Assembly: GCA_045532175.1 (NCBI GenBank)
Contig: JAZSFK010000054.1
Coordinates: forward strand, 15,257-79,256
DNA from: Fimenecus sp045532175
GTDB lineage: Bacteria; Bacillota; Clostridia; Oscillospirales; Acutalibacteraceae
Reading direction: 5' to 3'
Length of the DNA: 64,000 bases
Positions 1 through 8,071 of the stretch are shown here, one piece after another. Each line of letters starts with the position of its first letter. Within the stretch, counting starts at the first letter, position 1. A model generated the notes under the pieces. The model did no database searches and was not told the origin of the DNA. It worked only from the letters and a program-made list of their open reading frames with translations. Made by a program: the position numbers and the translations under genes.

Positions 1-2331
1 GCACAGATTGTTATTTCATGTGTTTTAATAGTGGGAATTATTGTCGCTTCTTACTTTTCACCGCTTTTTGTATTGGGGACATCGACAATGGCATTTACAA
101 ATGATTACATAATTCCTGAAAGCATTCCTGAGTATAAAGTGATTTCTACTGAGGCGAAAACTGATTGGAAGGCTAATTGGATTTGGGATAATGATAACCT
201 TACTGAGAAGAATGTTTGGATGTGTTTTAATAAAACTGCAGTTCTCGAAAAAAAGCCTGAAGAACTTATTGCACATATTTCAGCTGATTCAAAATACTGG
301 CTTTACATAAATGGGGAAAATGTGGTTTTTGAAGGAAACGTGAAGCGTGGTCCTGACGAAAACAGCGGATATTATGACAGTGTAGATATTGCGCCTTATC
401 TTAAAGAGGGTGAAAATTCTATTTGCGTCTTGGTATGGTTCTGGGGTGATGAGAAAAACTATTCCTACAACAGCAGTGGTCAAGGTGGATTCATTTTTGA
501 AGCCGTTAATGAGGAGATTTCTTTACTTTCCGACCAAAGTTGGAAGGTAAAGAAGAACGATGCCTATAAGGACAGTGCGTTTAATCAGCCTAATTACAGA
601 CTTGCAGAGCATAGCATTTATTTTGATGCAAGAAAAGATTTAGGTGATTGGACAAATGCGGACTACGATACTTCTTCCTGGAAAAATGCAACTGAATATG
701 CAAAAGGCGGGGAGGGTGTTTACGGAAAACTTTACCCGAGGGGTATACCGCTATTGAAAGATTACGGTCTTAAGGATTATGAAAACTCAGATGTTTATGA
801 AGGGTACACCGTAAAGAGCCTTTTTGGAGAAAAAATCACTGTTGATATTCCGTATAATGCACAACTTACACCATATCTTAAGGTCATAGCACCTGCAGGA
901 AAGAAAATCCGTATAACTACCGAAAATACCTTGATTGGTGCAGTTTCAACAACTTATGTAACCAAGGACGGCGAACAGGAATTTGAGTCTTTGGGGTGGA
1001 TTAACGGAGAACATATTACTTATGAAATACCGAAAGGTGTTACGGTTGTTTGTCTTAAATATCGTGAAACAGGCTATGACAGTTCTTTTTGTGGTGATTT
1101 TAAATGTGACGACGAGTTTATGAATTCCTTGTGGCATAAATCCTTGCGTACTCTTTATGTTACAATGCGTGATAATTTTATGGATTGTCCTGACAGGGAA
1201 AGAGCACAGTGGTGGGGTGATGTCACAAGTGAAATGATTATGGCCATGTACTCTATGGACAGTAATTCATATTTACTGTATCAAAAGGGTGTTCAGGCAA
1301 TGCTATCCCATGTTGATAGTACAAATGTCCTTCAAACCGTTGTACCTATAAGTGGGGACTACTTCGAACTTCCCGTGCAACAGCTTGCAGGAATAGTAGG
1401 TTTCTATACTTATTACGAATATACCGGCGATATAACCTTTATTGAAAGAGTTTATGATTCTTCTCTTAATTATCTTAAACTTTGGGAAATGGGTGGAAAT
1501 AATCTCGTTGTTCACCGTGAAGGCTCATGGGATTGGGCTGACTGGGGTGACAAGGCGGATATGACCGCTATCGAAAATGCTTGGGTATATTACGCTCTGT
1601 CAACTGTTGAGAAAATGGCAAAACTTTTGGACAGAAGCGAGGATATTTCTTTTATTGCTCAAAGAAAAGAGACTATCGCAAAGGGATATGAAACACTTTG
1701 GACAGAGGATGGCTTTAAGAGTGAAGATGTGAAAAAACCTGACGACAGAGCAAATGCACTTGCAGTTTTGTCAGGACTTGCCACAAAAGAACAGTACGCA
1801 ACAATAAAGAATGTACTTTCAACCACTCAAAATTCAAGTCCGTATATGGAATATTACGTCCTCGAAGCTCTTTGCAAAATGGGAGAATATGAATTTGCAA
1901 GGGACAGAATTAAAGACAGATATGAGGATATGGTAAACAAAGATTACTCTACCCTCTGGGAGTTCTGGGATGCTTGGCGAGGAACAAAGAATCACGCGTG
2001 GAGTGGCGGACCGCTTGTTATAATGAGTAAACATTTTGCAGGTATTACTCCATTCACGGCAGGGTACGAAAAAGTTAAAATTGACCCTCAATATACCCTG
2101 TATGACAGTATTACTTGTACCGTTCCGAGTGTGAAAGGCCTAGTTACTTTGGAGTACGAAAAAGTTGACGGCAACTATATTATCAATCTCACCATACCGC
2201 AAGACATGAAAGCTGTCGTATACGTGCCGACGGGAGCGACTGTGAATATTAATTCACAGGCTTATTACCAAAACGGTAAGTATATAAGCGGTGAAATCGG
2301 TAATGTGGAGATTACAGAAAACAGCAATTGA
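1..2331 (+). CDS. alpha-L-rhamnosidase-like glycoside hydrolase (GH78-type), 5' end outside window
   Basis: The frame is open from the first base, so the true start probably lies upstream. The visible N-terminus is a hydrophobic signal-anchor-like stretch, which suggests an exported or membrane-anchored enzyme. A jelly-roll-like region with a YINGE motif (about nt 250-450) is followed by an (alpha/alpha)6-type region containing PDRERAQWWGD (about nt 1189-1220). That motif closely matches the DCPDRERAQW signature of GH78 rhamnosidases. Such enzymes release terminal L-rhamnose from plant glycans or glycosides. The gene ends just before a strong hairpin terminator. The family is fairly secure from the motif; the substrate is inferred. 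Confidence 0.8.
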   Translation, partial: AQIVISCVLIVGIIVASYFSPLFVLGTSTMAFTNDYIIPESIPEYKVISTEAKTDWKANWIWDNDNLTEKNVWMCFNKTAVLEKKPEELIAHISADSKYWLYINGENVVFEGNVKRGPDENSGYYDSVDIAPYLKEGENSICVLVWFWGDEKNYSYNSSGQGGFIFEAVNEEISLLSDQSWKVKKNDAYKDSAFNQPNYRLAEHSIYFDARKDLGDWTNADYDTSSWKNATEYAKGGEGVYGKLYPRGIPLLKDYGLKDYENSDVYEGYTVKSLFGEKITVDIPYNAQLTPYLKVIAPAGKKIRITTENTLIGAVSTTYVTKDGEQEFESLGWINGEHITYEIPKGVTVVCLKYRETGYDSSFCGDFKCDDEFMNSLWHKSLRTLYVTMRDNFMDCPDRERAQWWGDVTSEMIMAMYSMDSNSYLLYQKGVQAMLSHVDSTNVLQTVVPISGDYFELPVQQLAGIVGFYTYYEYTGDITFIERVYDSSLNYLKLWEMGGNNLVVHREGSWDWADWGDKADMTAIENAWVYYALSTVEKMAKLLDRSEDISFIAQRKETIAKGYETLWTEDGFKSEDVKKPDDRANALAVLSGLATKEQYATIKNVLSTTQNSSPYMEYYVLEALCKMGEYEFARDRIKDRYEDMVNKDYSTLWEFWDAWRGTKNHAWSGGPLVIMSKHFAGITPFTAGYEKVKIDPQYTLYDSITCTVPSVKGLVTLEYEKVDGNYIINLTIPQDMKAVVYVPTGATVNINSQAYYQNGKYISGEIGNVEITENSN

Positions 2332-2338
2332 TAACAAA

Positions 2339-2367
2339 GGCGGGGATATATCCCCGCCCTGCTTTTT
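2339..2367 (+). terminator. intrinsic terminator after the rhamnosidase-like gene
   Basis: A perfect GGCGGGG/CCCCGCC stem with an ATATAT loop is followed shortly by a run of six T. It lies 7 bases after the stop codon and separates the gene from the convergent oxidoreductase. Confidence 0.85.
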
Positions 2368-2413
2368 TGCGTTATTCTATCACCTCATACGAAGTTTGTT
2401 GAAAATCAGTTTG

Positions 2414-3388
2414 TTATTCAAGTTCATTATAATTCAATCCGATTTGGTGGCGGATTTGGTCAAGAATATGCATAACATCTGATGTGTGTTTAAGTGTTAC
2501 CATCCGACTTTCTTTAAGTCCTTCACGGATTTCTTTTGCTACGGTGTCAAATTCATCAAGGTATGAATTCATTTTCGGCCCGTTACCCTTGAAGGTTTCT
2601 CTTTTAAAGGCAGATTTTTTATATGTAACACCGTTAAATGCGTGGTAAAAATTCGCTTTGATTTCACCGCTTTCACCCTTGATTGACATTTTCTCAAAAC
2701 CCTTGAAATCGGCAATTGATGCACTTATATTTACTTTAAAATCAGGGTATGTGAACACAATATCCTCACCCAAATCAATACCGTCCTTGATTACACCATG
2801 ACTTTCGATTTTCTGTGGCATACCCCAAAGGCGATAAGCATAGGTTATGGGATAAATTGTAATATCAAGAAGTGCTCCACCTGCTCTTTTTGGGTCGGTA
2901 TGGCGACCCTTTCCATCAATTGTACGGATGTGATATGTGAAATTTGCTGAAAGGATTTTGCCGATTTTTTCTTCATCAACCCATTTTTTGGTCTGGTTTG
3001 CAGTTGGAGAAAACCAAGTCCACATAGCCTCGCAAAGATACAAATTCTTCTCTTTTGCAAGGGCAATAAGCGCGTCTGTTTCCTCTGCAGTTACGGTGAA
3101 TGCTTTTTCGCAGAAAACAGGTTTACCTAATTCAAGAGCTTGTCTGGCGTATCTGTAATGAGCATTGTGAGGAGTTACAATATAAACACCGTCAACGTCA
3201 CCGGCAGTAATTGCTTTTTCAGCGGTGTCGTAAGCCACACCACCGAATTTTTGGGCGAATGCAAGACACTTTTCGTAGTTTCGCGTATAGCAGGACACTA
3301 TTTCGTGACGACCGCTTTTATTAAGCTGTGATGCAACTGTTTTTGCAAGGTTGCCACATCCGATAAAGCACCAACGGAATTTGTTCAT
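2414..3388 (-). CDS. Gfo/Idh/MocA-family NAD(P)-dependent oxidoreductase
   Basis: A 324-residue protein with an N-terminal Rossmann nucleotide-binding motif (GCGNLA, residues 10-15). Near residue 94 it has an EKA sequence where the family usually has EKP, and GGALLDITIYPI near 170-181 carries the family's catalytic-region Asp and Tyr/His positions. Relatives oxidise or reduce hydroxyls of sugars, inositols or dihydrodiols. The exact substrate cannot be read from the sequence. The neighbouring rhamnosidase makes a sugar substrate plausible. It is a monocistronic minus-strand gene with no clear partner. Confidence 0.85.
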   Translation of the reverse strand: MNKFRWCFIGCGNLAKTVASQLNKSGRHEIVSCYTRNYEKCLAFAQKFGGVAYDTAEKAITAGDVDGVYIVTPHNAHYRYARQALELGKPVFCEKAFTVTAEETDALIALAKEKNLYLCEAMWTWFSPTANQTKKWVDEEKIGKILSANFTYHIRTIDGKGRHTDPKRAGGALLDITIYPITYAYRLWGMPQKIESHGVIKDGIDLGEDIVFTYPDFKVNISASIADFKGFEKMSIKGESGEIKANFYHAFNGVTYKKSAFKRETFKGNGPKMNSYLDEFDTVAKEIREGLKESRMVTLKHTSDVMHILDQIRHQIGLNYNELE

Positions 3389-3564
3389 AATAATACTCCT
3401 GTTAAATCAGATTTGTTATAGCCATTATATCACTCGTATTCAGATGCTTCAATCCCTTTATCCATAATTAAACAATATAAATTTCATCATTCCGGAAGAT
3501 TTGCTTTTTGTAGTAATATCAATGCTTAACAGTAATTGCATTGACAATTATTTCAGCATAGATA

Positions 3565-3593
3565 TTGCAATTAAATTTAATTTTTGTTATCAT
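3565..3593 (+). promoter_or_regulatory. sigma-A-type promoter for the zinc-ribbon gene pair
   Basis: TTGCAA (3565-3570) and TATCAT (3588-3593) are separated by 17 bp, about 60 bp upstream of the first zinc-ribbon gene. This is a sequence-pattern call only. Confidence 0.5.
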
Positions 3594-3655
3594 ATATTTA
3601 TCTTAAAAGTCATAACATTGACAAAAGGAAAAAGGGATTGAAAGGAGAAGATAAT

Positions 3656-4237
3656 ATGGCGTTTTTTGATGAAGTCAGCAAAAAACTTACACAGGCCGGT
3701 CAGGGTGCAATTCAAAAGACAAAGGATATAGCTGATATTACAAAATATAACTCAGCAATCTCCAATGAGGAAAAGACTCTTAATGACATATATTTCCAGC
3801 TTGGTAAGGCATTTTTTGATAGTTGTGAAACACCTGATGAGGCTTATGCATCATATTTTGATGCTATTCGTGCATCAAAGGCAAGAATTGACGAAATGAA
3901 GAAGACAGTTCAGGCGTTAAAGTCAGTTGTTCCTTGTCCTAATTGTGGTGCAGAAATGAAAAAAGAGGCTATCTTCTGTAATGTTTGTGGAACAGAAATG
4001 CCAAAAACACAGTTCAACACATTCCAGCCTGTTGCTAACAGAGTATGTGTGACTTGTGGCAGTATGGTGGCAGATGGGGTGAACTTCTGCACCGTATGCG
4101 GAACACCTGTTCAGGTAGCACCACCGGTTCAACCTGTTCAGCCACAACCCGCAGTTGTAAAATGTCCTGTTTGTAATGCTGATTGTCCTGCAGATGCTGC
4201 TTTTTGCGTATCATGCGGCAACCGTATTGCTAACTGA
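3656..4237 (+). CDS. zinc-ribbon protein with three CxxC-CxxC ribbons
   Basis: A 193-residue cytosolic protein. The N-terminal ~95 residues are helical. They are followed by three treble-clef-like zinc ribbons (CPNCG/CNVCG, CVTCG/CTVCG, CPVC/CVSCG), the last two joined by a proline-rich PVQPVQPQP linker. I chose the ATG at 3656 because GAAAGGAG lies just upstream; a longer in-frame extension to 3584 lacks one. A second zinc-ribbon gene begins 22 bp downstream, so the two probably form an operon. The function is unknown. The architecture resembles adaptor proteins of clostridial stress or envelope modules, but that is inference. Confidence 0.8.
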   Translation: MAFFDEVSKKLTQAGQGAIQKTKDIADITKYNSAISNEEKTLNDIYFQLGKAFFDSCETPDEAYASYFDAIRASKARIDEMKKTVQALKSVVPCPNCGAEMKKEAIFCNVCGTEMPKTQFNTFQPVANRVCVTCGSMVADGVNFCTVCGTPVQVAPPVQPVQPQPAVVKCPVCNADCPADAAFCVSCGNRIAN

Positions 4238-4259
4238 TTAAGAAAGAGGAGAGAGAAAT

Positions 4260-4913
4260 ATGGCAAAGTTTTGTACAAAATGTAATTCACCAATGAACGA
4301 AGGAGACACAGTGTGCAGCTTTTGCGGTGCTCCTGCATATAACACAGGTAATGCAAATGTTGCCGGTGCAAAAAAAACACCTGTTGACATTCAAAAACTG
4401 TTAAAAGACCCACAGGTTAAGAAGTTTGCACCAATTGCACTTGCAGGTGTGCTTGTACTCGTAATTGTAATCGTGGCTTTGATTGCATCAAATACAGGTT
4501 ATGATTCAGCAGTTGACAAGTATATGAAGGGTTTTATCAAGAATAACCCTGAAAAAATGCTTAAGGCAACAAGTGCTCTTCAGCTCCCTGACGATGAGGA
4601 AGATTACGACGAGTACCAGGAACTTATTAGTGAAGCTATTGAAGAAGTATACGAATCATGTGAAGAGGAATATGGTAAGGATGTAAAAATCAGTTACGAT
4701 ATTCTTGGTGCATACGATTTATCTAAAGACAACCGTGAATACTACGAGGACCGCCTTGACGATAAGGATGTTGAATACGGTAAGGAACTCAAAGGTAAGG
4801 TTGTTGTTTACACAATCACAATCAAGGGTGATAAAGAAACCGTAACAAATCACAGCGAACTCATTGTTCTTAAAGAAGACGGTAAGTGGAAAGTTTACGG
4901 CGACATGTTCTAA
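4260..4913 (+). CDS. membrane-anchored zinc-ribbon protein with extracytoplasmic domain
   Basis: A 217-residue protein. An N-terminal zinc ribbon (CTKC...CSFCG, residues 5-22) is followed by a linker, one transmembrane helix (about residues 59-76) and an acidic extracytoplasmic domain. That domain resembles the NTF2-like or DUF4878-type domains often found behind zinc ribbons in Clostridia. The likely topology is ribbon inside, domain outside. It follows the first zinc-ribbon gene with its own GAAAGAGGAGAGAG ribosome binding site and ends at a bidirectional terminator. The ligand and role are unknown. Confidence 0.75.
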   Translation: MAKFCTKCNSPMNEGDTVCSFCGAPAYNTGNANVAGAKKTPVDIQKLLKDPQVKKFAPIALAGVLVLVIVIVALIASNTGYDSAVDKYMKGFIKNNPEKMLKATSALQLPDDEEDYDEYQELISEAIEEVYESCEEEYGKDVKISYDILGAYDLSKDNREYYEDRLDDKDVEYGKELKGKVVVYTITIKGDKETVTNHSELIVLKEDGKWKVYGDMF

Positions 4914-4917
4914 AAAA

Positions 4918-4953
4918 ATAGTGCAGAGAAGAAATTCTCTGCACTATTTTTTT
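4918..4953. terminator. bidirectional terminator between the zinc-ribbon operon and trpB
   Basis: A 13-bp perfect stem (4918-4930 with 4935-4947) with a GAAA tetraloop has T-runs on both strands: seven A upstream and six or more T downstream. It can therefore end both convergent transcripts. Confidence 0.9.
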
Positions 4954-4965
4954 ACCTCGATTTAA

Positions 4966-6186
4966 TTATCTGATTCCGTAGTTTTCGATTACGTAATCCA
5001 TATCCTTGTCGCCACGACCTGAAAGGTTAATAAGGACTGAACCGTGTTCCATTGTCTTTGCAAGTTTCATACCGTAAGCCACCGCATGTGAGCTTTCGAT
5101 AGCAGGAATAATACCCTCCATACGTGAAAGTTTGAAGAAAGCATCGATTGTTTCTTCGTCGTCGATTACATCGTATTTAACTCTGCCGATTTCCTGTAAG
5201 AAGGCGTGTTCAGGTCCTGATGAAGGATAGTCGAGACCGCTTGCGACTGAATAAACAGGAGCAGGGTCACCATTTTCATCCTTAAGCATAATACTGTTAA
5301 ATCCGTGCATAATGCCTTCTGTACCATACTTAAGACTTGCTGCATGGTCACCCATTTTAGGACCGCGACCAAGTGGTTCAATACCATAAATGTCAACCGG
5401 GTCATTTAAGAATCCTGAGAAAAGACCTGCAGCATTACTGCCACCACCGACACAAGCAACAACAGCATTCGGAAGATGACCGGTCATTTCAAGAAACTGT
5501 TCTCTTGCCTCAATACCGATAACACTCTGGAAATCACGAACCATCATCGGGAACGGGTGAGGACCAAGAACTGAACCGATGCAGTAAATACAATCGTTGT
5601 ATTCCTTACTGTATGCATCAAATGCAGCATCAACTGCTTCTTTAAGTGTCTGTAAACCGTGAGTAACTTCCACAACATTTGCACCTAAAATTTTCATTCT
5701 TGCAACGTTTGGAGCTTGCTTCTTAATGTCAACAGAACCCATATAAATGTCGCATTCAAGACCGAAATATGCAGCTGCAGTAGCAAGAGCAACAGCGTGC
5801 TGACCTGCACCTGTTTCTGCAATAACCTTTTTCTTGCCCATATATTTTGCAAGAAGTGCTTCACCCATACAGTGATTAAGCTTGTGTGCACCTGAATGAT
5901 TTAAATCTTCACGCTTTGCATAGAGCTGAACCTTACCGCCCAGTGCATCTGAAAGTCTTTCAAGATGTGTAACAGGAGTTGGTCTGCCTTGAAATTCCTT
6001 ACGGATTCTGCGAAGTTCAGCAATAAATTTTCTTGATTGACAAATTGAAAAATATGCTTCGGTAATTTCTGCCATAGCATTCTTTAATTTGTCGTCAATA
6101 TAAACGCCGCCGTATTTGCCGAAATAACCGTTTTTGTCAGGATAATTGTTAAAATAAGTATCAAAATTTACATTGTTTAAAATCAT
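4966..6186 (-). CDS. trpB: tryptophan synthase beta subunit
   Basis: A 406-residue PLP enzyme that condenses indole with L-serine to give L-tryptophan. The PLP lysine is K102 in REDLNHSGAHKLN, which differs slightly from the usual REDLNHTGAHKIN. The glycine-rich phosphate loop GGGSNAAG lies near residue 247, and the C-terminus carries SGRGDKD. Length and motifs fit the TrpB1 class. No trpA or other trp gene is adjacent in this window. The gene is preceded by a Trp-specific T-box leader, so expression should rise when charged tRNA-Trp is scarce. It could salvage indole, or the alpha subunit may be encoded elsewhere. Confidence 0.95.
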   Translation of the reverse strand: MILNNVNFDTYFNNYPDKNGYFGKYGGVYIDDKLKNAMAEITEAYFSICQSRKFIAELRRIRKEFQGRPTPVTHLERLSDALGGKVQLYAKREDLNHSGAHKLNHCMGEALLAKYMGKKKVIAETGAGQHAVALATAAAYFGLECDIYMGSVDIKKQAPNVARMKILGANVVEVTHGLQTLKEAVDAAFDAYSKEYNDCIYCIGSVLGPHPFPMMVRDFQSVIGIEAREQFLEMTGHLPNAVVACVGGGSNAAGLFSGFLNDPVDIYGIEPLGRGPKMGDHAASLKYGTEGIMHGFNSIMLKDENGDPAPVYSVASGLDYPSSGPEHAFLQEIGRVKYDVIDDEETIDAFFKLSRMEGIIPAIESSHAVAYGMKLAKTMEHGSVLINLSGRGDKDMDYVIENYGIR

Positions 6187-6279
6187 AATTATATCTCCTA
6201 AAACTAGTATATTTTTGTAATTCGTTAACTGTTACCTACGCCATCGCTTTGTTAATAAAATCATAAAAACCACCTACAA

Positions 6280-6549
6280 AAAATAAAAGCCCGTCCCCTA
6301 AAAATATGGGACAGACTGTAAAATCTGCGGTACCACCCAAATTCGTATCAAAGATACGCACTCACCGTGTACATTCATACACATAGCACAATAACGGTTG
6401 CCCTCCGTCGCACCTACATATCGGATTGCCCTCAAAAGTCCATTCATTGAAATTCTTACTGCCGTATTTACACCTTCAACGACTCTCTGAAAATAAGTTA
6501 AAATCAACTACTACTCTTTCTCATCGGTTTGTTGGTTAAATATTAACTT
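6280..6549 (-). promoter_or_regulatory. T-box riboswitch, Trp specifier (UGG), upstream of trpB
   Basis: Read on the minus strand, the leader shows the features of a T-box. There is an AGAGTAGTA-like stem I base and a distal GGTG element. The specifier context GAA-TGG-ACTTTTGAG places TGG at 6442-6440. The conserved GGGTGGTACCGCA lies at 6338-6326. It ends in a terminator with stem arms at 6316-6308 and 6297-6289 followed by a T-rich tract. T-boxes bind uncharged tRNA through the specifier codon and tRNA acceptor end, which stabilises an antiterminator. The UGG specifier predicts control by tRNA-Trp, in agreement with trpB downstream. Confidence 0.93.
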
Positions 6550-6555
6550 ATATGA

Positions 6556-6584
6556 ATTTTAGCACCCGTTAAAACAAATGTCAA
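6556..6584 (-). promoter_or_regulatory. promoter of the T-box/trpB transcript
   Basis: On the minus strand TTGACA (6584-6579) and TAAAAT (6561-6556) are separated by exactly 17 bp. They sit directly upstream of the T-box leader. Confidence 0.8.
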
Positions 6585-6657
6585 TAATTTTTTTAAAATA
6601 AAAGCTTGTACAAAACTCGACAGATTTCAAAAAAATAGTACATTATCCCAAAAACTA

Positions 6658-6686
6658 TTGATTTTAAAATAAAAATTTCGTATATT
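6658..6686 (+). promoter_or_regulatory. promoter of the secreted crystallin/Vps62-like gene
   Basis: TTGATT (6658-6663) and TATATT (6681-6686) have a 17-bp spacer, about 35 bp upstream of the start codon and its AAAAAGGGGG ribosome binding site. Confidence 0.6.
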
Positions 6687-6719
6687 TGGCTTATAGTGAT
6701 ACAAAAAGGGGGTCCTTAT

Positions 6720-7955
6720 ATGAAAAAATTAACAACAATTGTCTTGACAGTGACTCTTATCTTTACCACATTAGTTATCGCAAATATTCCTGTTAATGCG
6801 GAAACCCTTGATTCAGGTATGCAGTACCAAACGGAGAATGTGGTAACTATCTGGTCAAGAAAAGACTACAAAGGTAAAAGCGTGGAATATGGCATTGGAG
6901 AGTATCCTTCCCTCGACATACGTTCAAGCAGTATTTCGATTCCGCAAGAATATATTGTGTATGTATATACAAGAGAGAATTTTAAAGGCAGAGAATATAT
7001 TCTTAATGAAAGTGAAAGTTCATATCTGAGATATGACTTTGGCAGAGGCTTAACCTCAATTTTAAGAATCAGAAGCATGAAAGTTGTGCTCATTGAGAGT
7101 GAGGCAGTTGATATAACTAACATTGATGATGCACGGAAAAATCAGATAATGACAGATTTTGCACCTAGGATACATATGGCAGAGGGTGACCCGTATGAGG
7201 CGGTCTCAATGGATTGGACATTTGAACGTTTTGACCGTGTTATAGATGAAAACGGTGATTCTCGTCTTGTGATGAAAGAATCTATTGATGGACCGCATGA
7301 CATTTGTGAAACATTTTACGGCGACCAGGATTCAGCGGTTGCTTATGCCTTTTGGGTGGAAAAGGATAATAACTACGTTGATATTGTGTACTTTATTTAT
7401 TGTCCTTATGATAGCGGTAAGTACATCTGGATTGTTGGCAACAATGTGGGAGGACATCCCGGTGATTGGGAGCATTTCACATTGAGATTTTTGAAATACG
7501 AAGAAGGCGGAAAAACATACCTCCGACCTGTAAAATCGGCTTTTGCAGCCCATACATTTGCTGAAATTGTGTCTTGGGAGGATATGGAAAAGTACGATGA
7601 TACTCATTGTATAATTTACTGTGCTGCGGGTACGCACGGATTATATCCTCATGTAGGCACATATGTTTATATGGATTTCGGCGTGGTAAAACTCAAGGAT
7701 GAGTGTTCGAAAGGTGAGATTTGGGACCTTTGGGAGCCGGGAAATCTTGAAACATTTGAACTTGTGCCCGAAGAAAGCTGTCGTGCATTGGCAGGTTCAA
7801 AGTGGGCTGAGGTATTTAGTTATGATTATGAAAACCCCGACAGTATGGCTACTCTTTACTGGGGCAATGAGTCCTCTTATCCGCCTTTTATGAATGGAGG
7901 ACCACAGGGACCACAGTTTAAAACTGAAATGACAAGTACATCAAGCTTTAAATAA
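6720..7955 (+). CDS. secreted betagamma-crystallin-like / Vps62-related protein
   Basis: A 411-residue protein with a Sec signal peptide (residues 1 to ~30, ending near NIPVNA). Residues ~35-105 look like a betagamma-crystallin fold, with paired motifs of the WSRKDYKGKSVEY and YTRENFKGREY type. The remainder resembles the Vps62/DUF946 family, with HPGDWEHFTLRF near residue 245 and YCAAGTHGLYPH near 302. The HxGDWE and GTHG motifs are typical of that family, whose biochemical role is poorly defined. I chose the ATG at 6720 for its strong ribosome binding site; 8 extra codons upstream are unlikely. It is monocistronic, with its own promoter and terminator. A surface or secreted calcium-binding or envelope role is only a guess. 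Confidence 0.75.
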   Translation: MKKLTTIVLTVTLIFTTLVIANIPVNAETLDSGMQYQTENVVTIWSRKDYKGKSVEYGIGEYPSLDIRSSSISIPQEYIVYVYTRENFKGREYILNESESSYLRYDFGRGLTSILRIRSMKVVLIESEAVDITNIDDARKNQIMTDFAPRIHMAEGDPYEAVSMDWTFERFDRVIDENGDSRLVMKESIDGPHDICETFYGDQDSAVAYAFWVEKDNNYVDIVYFIYCPYDSGKYIWIVGNNVGGHPGDWEHFTLRFLKYEEGGKTYLRPVKSAFAAHTFAEIVSWEDMEKYDDTHCIIYCAAGTHGLYPHVGTYVYMDFGVVKLKDECSKGEIWDLWEPGNLETFELVPEESCRALAGSKWAEVFSYDYENPDSMATLYWGNESSYPPFMNGGPQGPQFKTEMTSTSSFK

Positions 7956-7962
7956 TTGATAG

Positions 7963-7998
7963 AATTCCCGTTTGGTTAATACCGAACGGGAATTTTTT
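7963..7998 (+). terminator. intrinsic terminator
   Basis: A 13-bp stem AATTCCCGTTTGG/CCGAACGGGAATT (one G-T pair) with a TTAATA loop is followed by a T-run. Confidence 0.9.
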
Positions 7999-8020
7999 AT
8001 CTTCTATATATGGTATTTAT

Positions 8021-8049
8021 TTCACAATTATGTTATACTAAATTATAAT
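8021..8049 (+). promoter_or_regulatory. candidate polA promoter
   Basis: TTCACA (8021-8026) and TATAAT (8044-8049) have a 17-bp spacer and lie 22 bp before the polA start codon. Confidence 0.5.
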
Positions 8050-8071
8050 TACAATTTTTTGGAGTTGCAAT

